From Prevotellaceae bacterium (GTDB taxonomy: Bacteria > Bacteroidota > Bacteroidia > Bacteroidales > Bacteroidaceae): a stretch of 64,000 nucleotides of DNA. Every line of letters begins with the position of its first letter. Positions within the stretch are counted from its first letter, which is position 1. The DNA is taken from positions 124,001 through 188,000 of the forward strand of contig JAQYET010000023.1 in the NCBI GenBank assembly GCA_028723525.1. The letters are read 5' to 3'. The translations under genes and the position numbers were made by a program. This document shows positions 9,545-17,638 of the stretch, in pieces. The notes under the pieces were generated by a model. The model saw only the letters and a list, made by a program, of their open reading frames with translations, had not been told where the DNA came from and made no database searches.

Positions 9545-9595
9545 CAGCAACGGACAATGGTAGAACGACGCTTCTCCATTGTCCGTTGCTGTTTT
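9545..9595. terminator. Bidirectional terminator, copy B of the duplicated 40-bp element
   Basis: A 16-bp perfect stem: CAGCAACGGACAATGG (9545-9560) with its complement at 9576-9591, then TTTT. Bases 9548-9587 are identical to 5663-5702. It separates two convergent secreted-protein genes. Confidence 0.85.
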
Positions 9596-9604
9596 CCGTA
9601 AGCC

Positions 9605-10747
9605 TCAGAACGCCAATATCGGACGGGCATAACAGTCGCCGTTATACCATTCCGCCATACATTCTATGAGCGACTTGCCCTTGTAGTTGCCCGACTCATA
9701 CTTCGTCCCGACGATGAAGATGTCCATCGCATCCTCGTTGTAGCGCGTACTGGTCCACATCGGGCAGTAGTTGTGAGTCTCGCTGTCAATCTCCAGCAGT
9801 TCCTTGTCTGCCTCAGCCACCTTGTCAAGAGTGCTGTTGAAATTCGCCATAGGGTCGTCGTAGATATATGCCGAGCAGTAGAGAGTGGCGTCTTCGGTAT
9901 TTGTACGCCAGCCTTTCATGCGCTGCGCCGCACTGTTCCCGCACAGGTTTGCCAGCACATCCCACATCTGTCCGGTGGAAGGGATAAACCATTCGCTCGA
10001 CGTTGACGGATGAGCCATCACGTTGGTATAGTAAATCGTGGGGCACTTCGCCACGAGCATGTTGCCATATTCGGAGATTGCGTTGTTGCAATGCTGCCTT
10101 CCGTTGAGGTCTTCATACCACGACTTGCCCGATTTCTTCACCGGGATGTCGCTCTCGAAATTGTCATCCCAAGAGAATTTCGTTGTAGGGAATACTTCGC
10201 CTGTTGAGGGATGCGTGTTGTTCGGGTCGTGTACGAACTTGCTGCAAACAACATATCCGTGGGTAAATCCGGCGTCGCGGTCGCTCTGTGCGATGCGTGC
10301 AGGGTCGGTCACAGCCACTATGCCAATCACTGTTTTCCCCGCTATTGGAGCCGGCTTCACCTCTGCCCATACCGGGTTTGTGCCGTCGTCGTTTATGCTC
10401 ACGAGCCCTCCGTCGCTCCACGTGCCGTCGCTATAGTAATAGTCGCCCACCTTCGGGTCGGTCTGCGGTATGACAACCTCCTCCTGCACCTTCCTGAACA
10501 CCACCTTCTTCACGTCAGAGAAGTAGATGCGCACATCCGCTCCCTCCTTACGTTTCAGGTTGAAGAACTTATGTTTCGGCACCGTGGTGGTTGTGCTGTC
10601 TATCGTGGCATATTCCAGTTCGTCAACATAGAACATGGTGGAGTCTTCGCTGTTGCCAACGAAAACCACCTGCCGCCTCTCGTTTGTCTGAGCCATTGCC
10701 ACACAACCGATAATCAATGCCAGACACAAAGACCATATCCGTTTCAT
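9605..10747 (-). CDS. Secreted protein with lectin-like (DUF1566-type) C-terminal domain, no sorting tail
   Basis: 380 aa, signal peptide ending VAMAQ. After the signal comes the short module shared by several proteins here (RRQVVFVGNSEDS...FYVDELEYATID). From about 120 on the pattern VGDYYYSDGTWSDGG...IGIVAVTDP...WFIPSTGQMWDVLANLCG...YARPILAF is typical of the lectin-like domain at the ends of many Bacteroidota fimbrillin-associated proteins. It ends in PILAF without the sorting-like tail. Its start overlaps the stop of the 129-aa gene by 4 nt (ATGA), so the two are translationally coupled and may act together at the surface. Confidence 0.65.
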   Translation of the reverse strand: MKRIWSLCLALIIGCVAMAQTNERRQVVFVGNSEDSTMFYVDELEYATIDSTTTTVPKHKFFNLKRKEGADVRIYFSDVKKVVFRKVQEEVVIPQTDPKVGDYYYSDGTWSDGGLVSINDDGTNPVWAEVKPAPIAGKTVIGIVAVTDPARIAQSDRDAGFTHGYVVCSKFVHDPNNTHPSTGEVFPTTKFSWDDNFESDIPVKKSGKSWYEDLNGRQHCNNAISEYGNMLVAKCPTIYYTNVMAHPSTSSEWFIPSTGQMWDVLANLCGNSAAQRMKGWRTNTEDATLYCSAYIYDDPMANFNSTLDKVAEADKELLEIDSETHNYCPMWTSTRYNEDAMDIFIVGTKYESGNYKGKSLIECMAEWYNGDCYARPILAF

Positions 10748-11133
10748 CGCTTTATGAATTTGGTTACCTTCGTTCCGTTCCTTATTACATATACACCGCG
10801 AGGAAGTGTTCCGGCGTTCATCTTATGTCCGGAAATGCTATACACTTCGGCACCTTCAAGGCCGATAGGAAGAACATCGGGGGTGACAACGCCTTCAATG
10901 CCCGAAACGGCGTAGTCGAAAGTGATTTCGCTTATCAAATCATATTCGAAAAGCGTTTCCTTGCCCGACTTCTCGATGAACGTCAGCACGTCTTCGCCGA
11001 ATTGAATTCTCTCAATGTCGTCAACAGCAAACCGGTCGGTATTAGTCCCGCTATTCACAGTGACAACATCGTCTGCACAGACTGTCATTGCCGAAAACAG
11101 CACAACAGAAAAAGTAAGTAGTAATCTAACCAT
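10744..11133 (-). CDS. Small secreted protein: signal peptide, two beta modules, sorting-like tail
   Basis: 129 aa. Signal peptide ends TVCA. Two short repeats follow (VVTVNSGTNTDRFAVDDIER, then VLTFIEKSGKET...LISEITF), each of the form strand, turn, F-x-x-x-DI-x-x-I-x-F. The remainder is a sorting-like tail (VYSISGHKMNAGTLPRGVYV, then KFIKR). There is no room for another functional domain. It is the first gene of a two-gene unit with the 380-aa protein at 9605-10747 and has the same plan as the 165-aa protein at 12597. Role unknown. Confidence 0.7.
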   Translation of the reverse strand: MVRLLLTFSVVLFSAMTVCADDVVTVNSGTNTDRFAVDDIERIQFGEDVLTFIEKSGKETLFEYDLISEITFDYAVSGIEGVVTPDVLPIGLEGAEVYSISGHKMNAGTLPRGVYVIRNGTKVTKFIKR

Positions 11134-11288
11134 ATCAATTATTGTTAAGTATCATGCGCAAAAATAATCAATTAAAACAACTTGTACAAATATAAACGGC
11201 AAAACCTTTACTTATCCCCATAAATTACAGGTTTAAAGAGTCAGCCTGCCTGTAACGCCGGTTCTTCTTATAATAATCACCACCTCAA

Positions 11289-11416
11289 TCAGTCTTTGCG
11301 ATCACAGATTCTTGATTGCGCTCCTAATATAGTCAGACTGTTTTTGAAACTCTCCTTATAGTCACGACCAATCGGAAGTGTCTTGCCATCTCTCAACATG
11401 ACACTACCGGATGTTG
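11289..11416 (-). pseudogene. C-terminal fragment of a LytTR-type DNA-binding domain
   Basis: The minus frame ending at 11289 reads VMLRDGKTLPIGRDYKESF and a short tail, matching the last strand and helix of LytTR response regulators (pattern VxLxDGxxLPISRxYKxxF). Upstream of 11416 the frame runs into antisense of the neighbouring remnant, so only this tail is left. Its coding start (11371-11416) is repeated at 11949-11994. Confidence 0.45.
11371..11416. repeat. 46-bp direct repeat, left copy
   Basis: Same as 11949-11994 with two differences (C/T at position 16, G/A at 43). The two copies flank the truncated ATP-binding-protein remnant exactly; both encode the same LytTR piece on the minus strand. 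Confidence 0.8.
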
Positions 11417-11948
11417 GACGGCAAACTGATACAGAATCTCGACCCACTTCATGTGCCGTCGAAACGCCGCAACCCATTGTTGGCAGACTTTTTCAATCGC
11501 TTGGATTTGATGGAACGAAGAGGTAGTGGAATGAAGAAAATTGTCAGTGCCTACAAGCAATACGAACAGATGCCAACATATCGTGCACCGGAGTTCAGGT
11601 CTGATGCAACTGAATTCCATGTGGTTCTTTGGAACTTGAACTATGGGAATGAGGTCGTGAAAGATGGTGCTGATTATACAAATACAACGGTAAAGTTCAC
11701 CAATGAGTTCACCAAAGAATATCGGAAAGCCCAACGACAGATATACCGCCTAATATCAAGCAATCCCAAGATAACAATAAGAGAAATGGCTGAAAAAAAT
11801 GGGCGTATCTGAAAGGCAAGCAAAGAAATACATCAAGCGGTTTACAGAAAAAGGGTTGCTAAAACGCGAAGGTAGTAATAGAATCGGTCAATGGGTAATT
11901 GCTGATGAAAATTTGACCTATACGCCTAAAAAATCTGGAGTTCCTTGA
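11411..11948 (+). pseudogene. Remnant of an AlbA_2/GHKL ATP-binding (Schlafen-like) regulator
   Basis: The frame from 11411 reads MLDGKLIQNLDPLHVPSKRRNP, then LLADFFNRLDLMERRGSGMKK, the C-terminal GHKL-like part of 'divergent AAA_4 / AlbA_2' ATP-binding proteins; the AlbA_2 domain is absent. Translation stops at 11812, but a one-base change in the A7 run at 11793-11799 lets the next frame continue MGVSERQAKKYIKRFTEKGL, the expected winged helix, ending in TGA at 11946-11948. So it is both N-truncated and frameshifted. The truncation point coincides with the end of the 46-bp repeat. Confidence 0.65.
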
Positions 11949-11994
11949 ATCGGAAGTGTCTTGTCATCTCTCAACATGACACTACCGGATATTG
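11949..11994. repeat. 46-bp direct repeat, right copy
   Basis: Begins immediately after the remnant's stop codon. Carries the same LytTR coding piece on the minus strand (SGSVMLRDDKTLPI), here with no continuation. Confidence 0.8.
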
Positions 11995-12012
11995 TATAAT
12001 CAATGTGCTCAA

Positions 12013-12045
12013 TAAAGCCCCCGGCTTTGACGGCCGGAGGCTTTA
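12013..12045. terminator. GC-rich hairpin, probable terminator
   Basis: AAAGCCCCCGGC pairs with GCCGGAGGCTTT around TTTGACG; a weak T-rich stretch lies on both sides. It would end the minus-strand small-protein transcript. Confidence 0.6.
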
Positions 12046-12068
12046 CTTCCTGTTGTCAGTCGGAGGAT

Positions 12069-12278
12069 TTATTCTTCACTGTCGTCCCACGGACTGCTGC
12101 TTCCAAAGGAGGAAGATTCATCTGATGTGAAGAAACTGTTGCCCTTGCCATGTGCGGGTTCCGTGGCAGGTTCTTCGCTGATGCCTGTACCATTACCTGA
12201 ACCACCACCGGTCATGATACCCTCTGTCTCAACAGTCTTTACATTGAGACCGGGTGAAAGATATATTTTCTTCTTCAT
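12069..12278 (-). CDS. Small leader-like protein with acidic Ser/Gly tail
   Basis: 69 aa, no signal peptide. The first 25 residues (MKKKIYLSPGLNVKTVETEG, then IMTGGGSG) align with the first 25 of the 48-aa protein at 22966 (YLxPxL, then ETE, then a Gly/Ser turn), while the rest is a low-complexity Ser/Glu/Asp tail ending PWDDSEE. A conserved head plus variable tail is seen in precursor peptides, but no modification or export gene is adjacent. Downstream of a 39-aa tail-only gene on the same strand (gap 64 nt). Function unknown. Confidence 0.55.
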   Translation of the reverse strand: MKKKIYLSPGLNVKTVETEGIMTGGGSGNGTGISEEPATEPAHGKGNSFFTSDESSSFGSSSPWDDSEE

Positions 12279-12342
12279 AATGCGATTATTATTTACGCTG
12301 TTGTTTATTGATGATAACTTATTATTTAGAAAAGAAATATGA

Positions 12343-12462
12343 TTACTTCTTCACAATCTTCTTCCCGTTGACCACGTAGATACCGGTTGGAAGACTATTC
12401 TTGACCTCTTCGTAATTGTCGGCAATCTTTCTGCCTTGCAAATCGTAAACGAACAATCGCAT
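12343..12462 (-). CDS. Orphan 39-aa sorting-tail peptide
   Basis: From ATG at 12460-12462 the frame reads MRLFVYDLQGRKIADNYEEV, then KNSLPTGIYVVNGKKIVKK, and stops. This is the sorting-like C-terminal tail of Bacteroidota exported proteins with no signal peptide and no passenger. It may be the remnant of a deleted surface-protein gene. However, a consensus minus-strand promoter (-33 TTTG 12531-12534, -7 TATATTTG 12502-12509, 21 nt apart) lies in front of it, so a transcript leading through it to the 69-aa gene is plausible. Confidence 0.5.
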   Translation of the reverse strand: MRLFVYDLQGRKIADNYEEVKNSLPTGIYVVNGKKIVKK

Positions 12463-12495
12463 AAGTGATTATTGGAAAAATAATTGTAATTATTC

Positions 12496-12526
12496 TTGCA
12501 CCAAATATAAATATAATTTATCTTTG
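12496..12526 (+). promoter_or_regulatory. Promoter of the 165-aa/407-aa secreted pair
   Basis: TTG (12496-12498) and TATCTTTG (12519-12526), 20 nt apart, about 70 nt before the start codon. Confidence 0.6.
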
Positions 12527-12534
12527 CACGCAAA
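12502..12534 (-). promoter_or_regulatory. Minus-strand promoter for the orphan tail and small protein
   Basis: On the minus strand TTTG (12531-12534) and TATATTTG (12502-12509) are 21 nt apart. It interleaves with the plus-strand promoter at 12496-12526, so the two would compete. Confidence 0.5.
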
Positions 12535-12596
12535 ATCACAATAAACTTTAAGATAATAATATCATGGAGAATTCATATTAGTAACAATTAAATTAA

Positions 12597-13094
12597 ATGT
12601 TTATGAGAAAGAAATTCTTCTTGTTGGCTCTGCTACCTCTGCTGCCGGCAATGCACCTTATGGCGCAAAGCGGCAATGAACTGGTGGTTAAAGCCAAAAC
12701 AGGCAACACGTCGTACCTGCTTGACAATGTGCGGCGTATCGACCTCACGGGCGGCAATGTGGGCGTTGTGACTACAAACGCGGGAGTCACAACCTATGCT
12801 TTCGAGGATGTTTACTCCATCTGCTTCGGGCTTAACACCAGCGGCATCACAACCGTTACCCGGAGCGGAGAGCAGAAAGGCAAACTGCTGCTGCACGTTA
12901 CGAACAACGGCAGCACCGTTTCCGTCAGCGGATGGCAAGCCGGTAAATCATCTGATGTCAAGTTTTACAACACTTCAGGTTCGCTCGTAAAAGAACTGAA
13001 GCAGTGGAGTGGCTCCGACATCGACATCACTTCTCTGCCTAAGGGCGTTTATATTATTAAGGTAGGCGACAAGGCTGCCAAGTTTAACAAATAA
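12597..13094 (+). CDS. Small secreted protein: signal peptide, two beta modules, sorting-like tail
   Basis: 165 aa (163 if translation begins at the second ATG, 12603, giving MRKKFF). Signal peptide ends LMAQ. Then two short modules (LVVKAKTGNTSYLLDNVRRI, VVTTNAGVTTYAFEDVYSIC), a Thr/Ser-rich stretch, and a full sorting-like tail (VKFYNTSGSLVKEL, ITSLPKGVYIIKVGDKAAKF). Same plan as the 129-aa protein at 10744. The tail-less 407-aa protein starts 15 nt downstream. The pairing suggests the small protein brings the export or anchoring signal and the large one the function; that is inference. Confidence 0.7.
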   Translation: MFMRKKFFLLALLPLLPAMHLMAQSGNELVVKAKTGNTSYLLDNVRRIDLTGGNVGVVTTNAGVTTYAFEDVYSICFGLNTSGITTVTRSGEQKGKLLLHVTNNGSTVSVSGWQAGKSSDVKFYNTSGSLVKELKQWSGSDIDITSLPKGVYIIKVGDKAAKFNK

Positions 13095-13109
13095 CAAAAA
13101 CCAAAGATT

Positions 13110-14333
13110 ATGAATATTAAGAATACTCTATTATCAGTTATATTGCTCTCTGTTGCCGCAATACCGGCAGTAGCACAACAAGACACCCGCACCGCATTGC
13201 TTCACATGAAGTCGGGTGAAATTAAGGAATTCAATGTCAGCGACCTTGACAGCATCACTTTTTCAGCTCCGGTCAACTATGACAAGGTGGTGCAAGGAAA
13301 GTACGGCGTGGGGGCTTACTGGGGCAAAGGACAGTATCTTACCATCCTTTCTACAGACCCTCTGACAGAAGACGGTCTTCCCACTAAGGTCGGACAGATC
13401 TCCGTTGGCTTCTATGCTATCGGTGAGAAGCCCCTGACAGCAGCCAACGCCATCCTTCCGTCGGGTCGTTACGTTAGCAGTTCTTCTTTGGGTAACAACA
13501 CTCTCTATGACAATGAGAAATATCTCTACTTCTTTGTATGCACGGAGATTAAGGCAGATGGTGCTTATGGCTACTCTGTTTACACAGACAAGGGCGCAGA
13601 AGTAAACGTGGAATACAAAAGCAATGGCACATATACCATAGACTTCAAGGGTCGTTCCACAAAGAGCGACAAAGCCGACTTCGCCAATATACACATGACT
13701 TTCGACGGCAAGATTAACTATATCAACAAAGACAATTCTTACTATGAGAACTATGACCACGATGTTGCCTTCCAGCCAACCGGCTCATCGGCAGGTTTCA
13801 GCAGTGGCGAAAAGTACAGCAGTTACAGCTGTGCTTTCTACACCACACCGATTGACAGTGACGGATTTATCGTTGGTGCCGGCGAATTGGTTAACATCGA
13901 GCTTCTCACCGCGCCTTCAAAAACGATGAACCTTGACGACCTCATTGGCTCTTACGAAATCACCGACCCCATCGCCGGTCCGTGGAAACCGGGTACGTAC
14001 CTCGCCGGAACCAACTATGACTACGGCGGTTTTACCGTGTCTATCGGCACATTCATCAATGAGTATGACAGCAAAGGCAACACGACGGTCAACAAGGGAT
14101 ATGTAACCGGCGGTACTCTTGAGATTTCCAAGAACAGCGACGGTAAGTATCGTTTCCTCTGCGACTTCACAATGGAGGGCGGTCATAAGCTCACAATGGA
14201 CTATGCTGCAGCACCTACAACATTCGTACCGAGAAGTGTGGCTCCCAAAAACATGCCGATGATTCAGCCGCGCAACAACGCATCTGCACGCAACGGCTTC
14301 ATGGCAATGCCTACGATGCCTCTCTCACGCTAA
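13110..14333 (+). CDS. Secreted protein of unknown function, no sorting tail
   Basis: 407 aa, signal peptide ending PAVAQQ. Residues about 24-52 are the shared N-terminal module (TALLHMKSGEIKEFNVSDLD, SITFS). The rest is beta-rich with many Tyr, Gly and Ser residues, and I recognise no enzyme motif. The C-terminus is a Pro/Met/Asn-rich low-complexity stretch (MPMIQPRNNASARN, MPTMPLSR) instead of a sorting-like tail. Second gene of a unit with the 165-aa protein; a strong terminator follows at 14351. Confidence 0.6.
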   Translation: MNIKNTLLSVILLSVAAIPAVAQQDTRTALLHMKSGEIKEFNVSDLDSITFSAPVNYDKVVQGKYGVGAYWGKGQYLTILSTDPLTEDGLPTKVGQISVGFYAIGEKPLTAANAILPSGRYVSSSSLGNNTLYDNEKYLYFFVCTEIKADGAYGYSVYTDKGAEVNVEYKSNGTYTIDFKGRSTKSDKADFANIHMTFDGKINYINKDNSYYENYDHDVAFQPTGSSAGFSSGEKYSSYSCAFYTTPIDSDGFIVGAGELVNIELLTAPSKTMNLDDLIGSYEITDPIAGPWKPGTYLAGTNYDYGGFTVSIGTFINEYDSKGNTTVNKGYVTGGTLEISKNSDGKYRFLCDFTMEGGHKLTMDYAAAPTTFVPRSVAPKNMPMIQPRNNASARNGFMAMPTMPLSR

Positions 14334-14350
14334 TCATTCAGCCCTAAAAT

Positions 14351-14393
14351 ATTCGGCATGCCTCATTTGTGGGTATGCCGAATTTCTTTTTTC
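14351..14393 (+). terminator. Rho-independent terminator after the 407-aa gene
   Basis: ATTCGGCATGCC (14351-14362) pairs with GGTATGCCGAAT (14372-14383) and is followed by TTCTTTTTT. Confidence 0.85.
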
Positions 14394-14493
14394 CCAATAT
14401 TGTATTTGCCATTCGTAAAGCCGGGAAAAGACAAAAGACAAAATATTATTTATATTTATCCAAAACCGGTAATTAGTTTTTACGGTAAATATC

Positions 14494-14523
14494 TTGCCGT
14501 ATGAAATAAATTCATTACTTTTG
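14494..14523 (+). promoter_or_regulatory. Promoter of the Fib_succ_major/BspA pair
   Basis: TTG (14494-14496) and TACTTTTG (14516-14523), 19 nt apart, about 55 nt before the start codon at 14579. Confidence 0.6.
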
Positions 14524-14578
14524 CAAACCATAAAACGATAAAACATTTCATATTAAACATTAAAGAACCATACTTGTT

Positions 14579-15724
14579 ATGAAAAGAAACATTACTACAT
14601 TTTTACTCCTCATCGCTATCACTGCGGCATGGGGACAAACCGAAAGGCGACAGATGATTCTCAACATGAAAGACGGCACTAAGAACACTTTCTATACAGA
14701 AGACATTGATTTCGTGAGTTTCACAAAGGTGGAAGATACGCCCACCGGCGGACTGAACATAGAGGGGACTCTCAGCATCGAAATTCCCACAACATTCGGC
14801 GACAGCTACGTTCTCTACGTGATGCAGGGCAGCGATAAGATTGCCGAGATTTGCCTTGAGTACATCAAGACCACCAAGAAACAGACAGTGGTGGTATATC
14901 CTGTGGACAGGGAGACAAGGAAAGTTGACCTCACAAAGGGCATCTCTGCCACCGACGGCGGGACTGTGGTATGGGACGAGGCAACAAACAAAGTGACTTA
15001 CACCGCGGGCACCACCCCACTCTCCACGCTCTATATCAGCAACGACGGACTCACAGCACAGCAACCCGCCGAGGTTACGGGCGCAGCAACGGTAAAACCG
15101 GAACTGCTCAGAGACATACGCGGCACCGAGGTGAACGAGTATCGCATAGTGAAGATCGGCACACAGTATTGGATGGCAGACAACCTGAAGACCAAACGCT
15201 TCACCGACGGCAACGAAATAGCACAGTTTTCGGCAGAAGAGGTGAATGAGTGGAACGCAAACACCACCGGAGCATGCCACATATATGCCGACAGCGAGGA
15301 AAACTTCCTGCCCATGCACGGCAGACTCTACAACGGATATGCCGTGCTAAGCGAGAGCGGACTGGCTCCCGAGGGCTGGGAAATCCCCACCATCGACCAG
15401 TGGCAGAAACTGAAAACATACGCCGGTTCGAGCGCAGCTCTCTACAAGGATAACACACCGATGTCGTGGATTGACGGCGGGGAGGGAACAAACCTCACCG
15501 GATTTTCTGCACTGCCGAGCGGATACTTCAACACTGGTCTTGGCGACACGGCAGAGGGAGTGGAGGCTTACTTCTGGAGCAAAACCGTGGTTTACGACCC
15601 GCTTACCAAGACCGATGCGCTGTGCATGGCACGACTGAACAACGTGGCAACCGGCTTCGCCATATATAAAGACAACGGTCACGACTACAAGTTCGGGCAT
15701 AGCGTGCGTTGCGTGAGAAAATAA
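14579..15724 (+). CDS. Secreted Fibrobacter-type major paralogous domain protein
   Basis: 381 aa. Signal peptide ends AAWGQ; residues about 22-52 are the shared module (RRQMILNMKDGTKNTFYTED, IDFVSF). The C-terminal half (about 195-381) is a complete Fib_succ_major domain: GTQYWMADNLKTKRFTDG, GRLYNGYAV, APEGWEIPTIDQWQKL, SALPSGYF, AYFWSKT, and the terminal HSVRCVRK. The domain is common on Bacteroidota surface proteins; no reaction is established. No sorting-like tail. The BspA-type gene, which does carry a tail, begins 22 nt downstream. Confidence 0.8.
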   Translation: MKRNITTFLLLIAITAAWGQTERRQMILNMKDGTKNTFYTEDIDFVSFTKVEDTPTGGLNIEGTLSIEIPTTFGDSYVLYVMQGSDKIAEICLEYIKTTKKQTVVVYPVDRETRKVDLTKGISATDGGTVVWDEATNKVTYTAGTTPLSTLYISNDGLTAQQPAEVTGAATVKPELLRDIRGTEVNEYRIVKIGTQYWMADNLKTKRFTDGNEIAQFSAEEVNEWNANTTGACHIYADSEENFLPMHGRLYNGYAVLSESGLAPEGWEIPTIDQWQKLKTYAGSSAALYKDNTPMSWIDGGEGTNLTGFSALPSGYFNTGLGDTAEGVEAYFWSKTVVYDPLTKTDALCMARLNNVATGFAIYKDNGHDYKFGHSVRCVRK

Positions 15725-15746
15725 CATCATTTGGAAAAGAAAGATT

Positions 15747-17555
15747 ATGAAAAAAATATTCTTCTCATTGCTCCTGCTGGCAGGCATCAGCGTGCAGGCA
15801 CAGGAGGCGAAAGAGTTTACCGACGGCAATTTCAAGTTCGTGAAAACCGGTGATAATACGGCAGAGATAACAGGATTTGCAACCGACGCCACTGCCGAGA
15901 CACTCATTATTCCGGCAACGGCGACCGACGGCACAGCCACATACGACGTCACCTCTGTCGGCGCGAGTGCGTTCACGGCGTCATATTCGGGCGGACCGAC
16001 AGAGATTACCATTCCCTCGTCTGTCAAGCGCATAGGCAAGAATGCCTTCTCCGGCTCTTCGTCGAAGTTCTTCCTCAAGACGCTCAATCTCAGCGAAGGA
16101 CTGGAATATATCGGCGAGTCGGCATTCTATGCCAACGGCATCGAGCACCTCACCATCCCCGCATCGGTTGACACAATAGCAGCAACGGCGTTCCTCTTCA
16201 GCCCGAAAATGCAGACGATAGAACTCCGCGAAGGACTGAAATACATCGGGAAAGGGGCTTTCACGTCGGGCACTTACGCATACAACACCAACAATGTGCT
16301 CAAGAGTGTGACGCTGCCTTTCACGGTGGAGTTCATCGGCAACGAGGCGTTTCTCAACAATGCGACACTTGAGTCAATCAACATCCCTAAGCAACTTGCC
16401 ACTCTCGGCGAGTGCGTAATAGGCGGAACGGTGGTCAGAAACATCACTATCGACGAGGGATGTGAAAACTTCATCAAGGTGGGCGACGCGATATATAACA
16501 AGGAGAAGACCATTCTCTACCTCGCTCCGATAAAAGGCATAACATCGCTCACGGTGGAACCGGGCACGCTGGGCATCAACGGAGGCACGTTCTGGGACTC
16601 CGACTTAGAAGAGATAACGCTGCCCGAGGGTCTGGTGGGCATCGGATTTGGAGCCTTTGAGAACTCACAGCTGCGGTCGGTCAACTTCCCCAAGTCGCTC
16701 GTATTTATCGACGAGCAGGCTTTCGCAGAAACAAAACTCACCGAGGTGACGCTCCCCGAGAACGTGCCCTACATCAACGACGCGCAGTTCTACGGCTGCA
16801 AGTCGCTCACAAAGGTGATTGTACCGTCGTGCGTAAAGCAAATCTACAACCACGCCTTCGCAGGTTGCACCGCGCTGAAAGACATCGTGTGTCTGTCGTC
16901 GGGTGCTCCCGATATAATGGATATGTATGAAGAGTACGACCACCCGTTCTATGGCTTCACACCGTCGATGCTCACCATTACCGTGCCCAAAGATGCGTCA
17001 GACTCTTACACGACGGAAGGCTACGGCGAATACATGAAAATCGTGGAGAGCAACAAGGGCACAATACTCCCCATAAGCATCACTCCGGCAAACGGAAGCG
17101 AACTGTATGCCGTGGGAAATCTCATGGAATACACCCTCACTTTCGACGACAACGTGATCCTTACCGACAACACGCCCGACGTGCACATCCGCAAAGGAAG
17201 CAACTGGAGCACGGCACAGATTTATGCAGAAGGCGGCTGGACAGCAACGCAACAGGGCAATACGGTCATCATAAGGGGACTTGCGACAGACAACAACACT
17301 GCCGCCTTCGACAGTGAGGCAGAAAAAGAATATCATCTCATCATCCCTGCCGGACTCGTTACCAACGCAGCCGGAGAGACAAACGAGTGGCTCGACGTGA
17401 AGTTTATCGGCTCGGAAACGGTGAACGCGATAAGCAACGCAGCAACCGAAGCATCAACCGTAAACACGCCTACATACAACATCGCCGGTCAGCGCGTATC
17501 GCCCGACACTAAGGGAATAGTGATACAGAACGGGAAGAAACGCCTGAACAGATAA
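15747..17555 (+). CDS. BspA-type leucine-rich repeat surface protein
   Basis: 602 aa with signal peptide ending GISVQAQ. From about 70 to 395 there are tandem BspA/TpLRR (LRR_5) repeats, recognisable as xITIPSSVKRIGKNAFxG and ExITLPEGLVGIGFGAFENS. A bacterial Ig-like segment follows (about 430-560: ITPANGSELYAVG, LTFDDNVILTD). The last 30 residues form a sorting-like tail (YNIAGQRVSPDTKGIVIQNG). BspA-type proteins are generally adhesins binding host matrix or other bacteria; that role is by family, not shown here. Co-transcribed with the preceding gene, ending at a bidirectional terminator. Confidence 0.88.
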   Translation: MKKIFFSLLLLAGISVQAQEAKEFTDGNFKFVKTGDNTAEITGFATDATAETLIIPATATDGTATYDVTSVGASAFTASYSGGPTEITIPSSVKRIGKNAFSGSSSKFFLKTLNLSEGLEYIGESAFYANGIEHLTIPASVDTIAATAFLFSPKMQTIELREGLKYIGKGAFTSGTYAYNTNNVLKSVTLPFTVEFIGNEAFLNNATLESINIPKQLATLGECVIGGTVVRNITIDEGCENFIKVGDAIYNKEKTILYLAPIKGITSLTVEPGTLGINGGTFWDSDLEEITLPEGLVGIGFGAFENSQLRSVNFPKSLVFIDEQAFAETKLTEVTLPENVPYINDAQFYGCKSLTKVIVPSCVKQIYNHAFAGCTALKDIVCLSSGAPDIMDMYEEYDHPFYGFTPSMLTITVPKDASDSYTTEGYGEYMKIVESNKGTILPISITPANGSELYAVGNLMEYTLTFDDNVILTDNTPDVHIRKGSNWSTAQIYAEGGWTATQQGNTVIIRGLATDNNTAAFDSEAEKEYHLIIPAGLVTNAAGETNEWLDVKFIGSETVNAISNAATEASTVNTPTYNIAGQRVSPDTKGIVIQNGKKRLNR

Positions 17556-17577
17556 AGACAAGCGTCTTTATAAAATC

Positions 17578-17622
17578 CAATTCCCCCGAAAGTCGCACGA
17601 CTTTCGGGGGAATTTCGTTTCA
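17578..17622. terminator. Bidirectional terminator between convergent surface-protein genes
   Basis: AAATTCCCCCGAAAGTC pairs perfectly with GACTTTCGGGGGAATTT around GCAC; AT-rich arms serve both strands. Confidence 0.85.
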
Positions 17623-17638
17623 CGAGAACGGGAAAATA

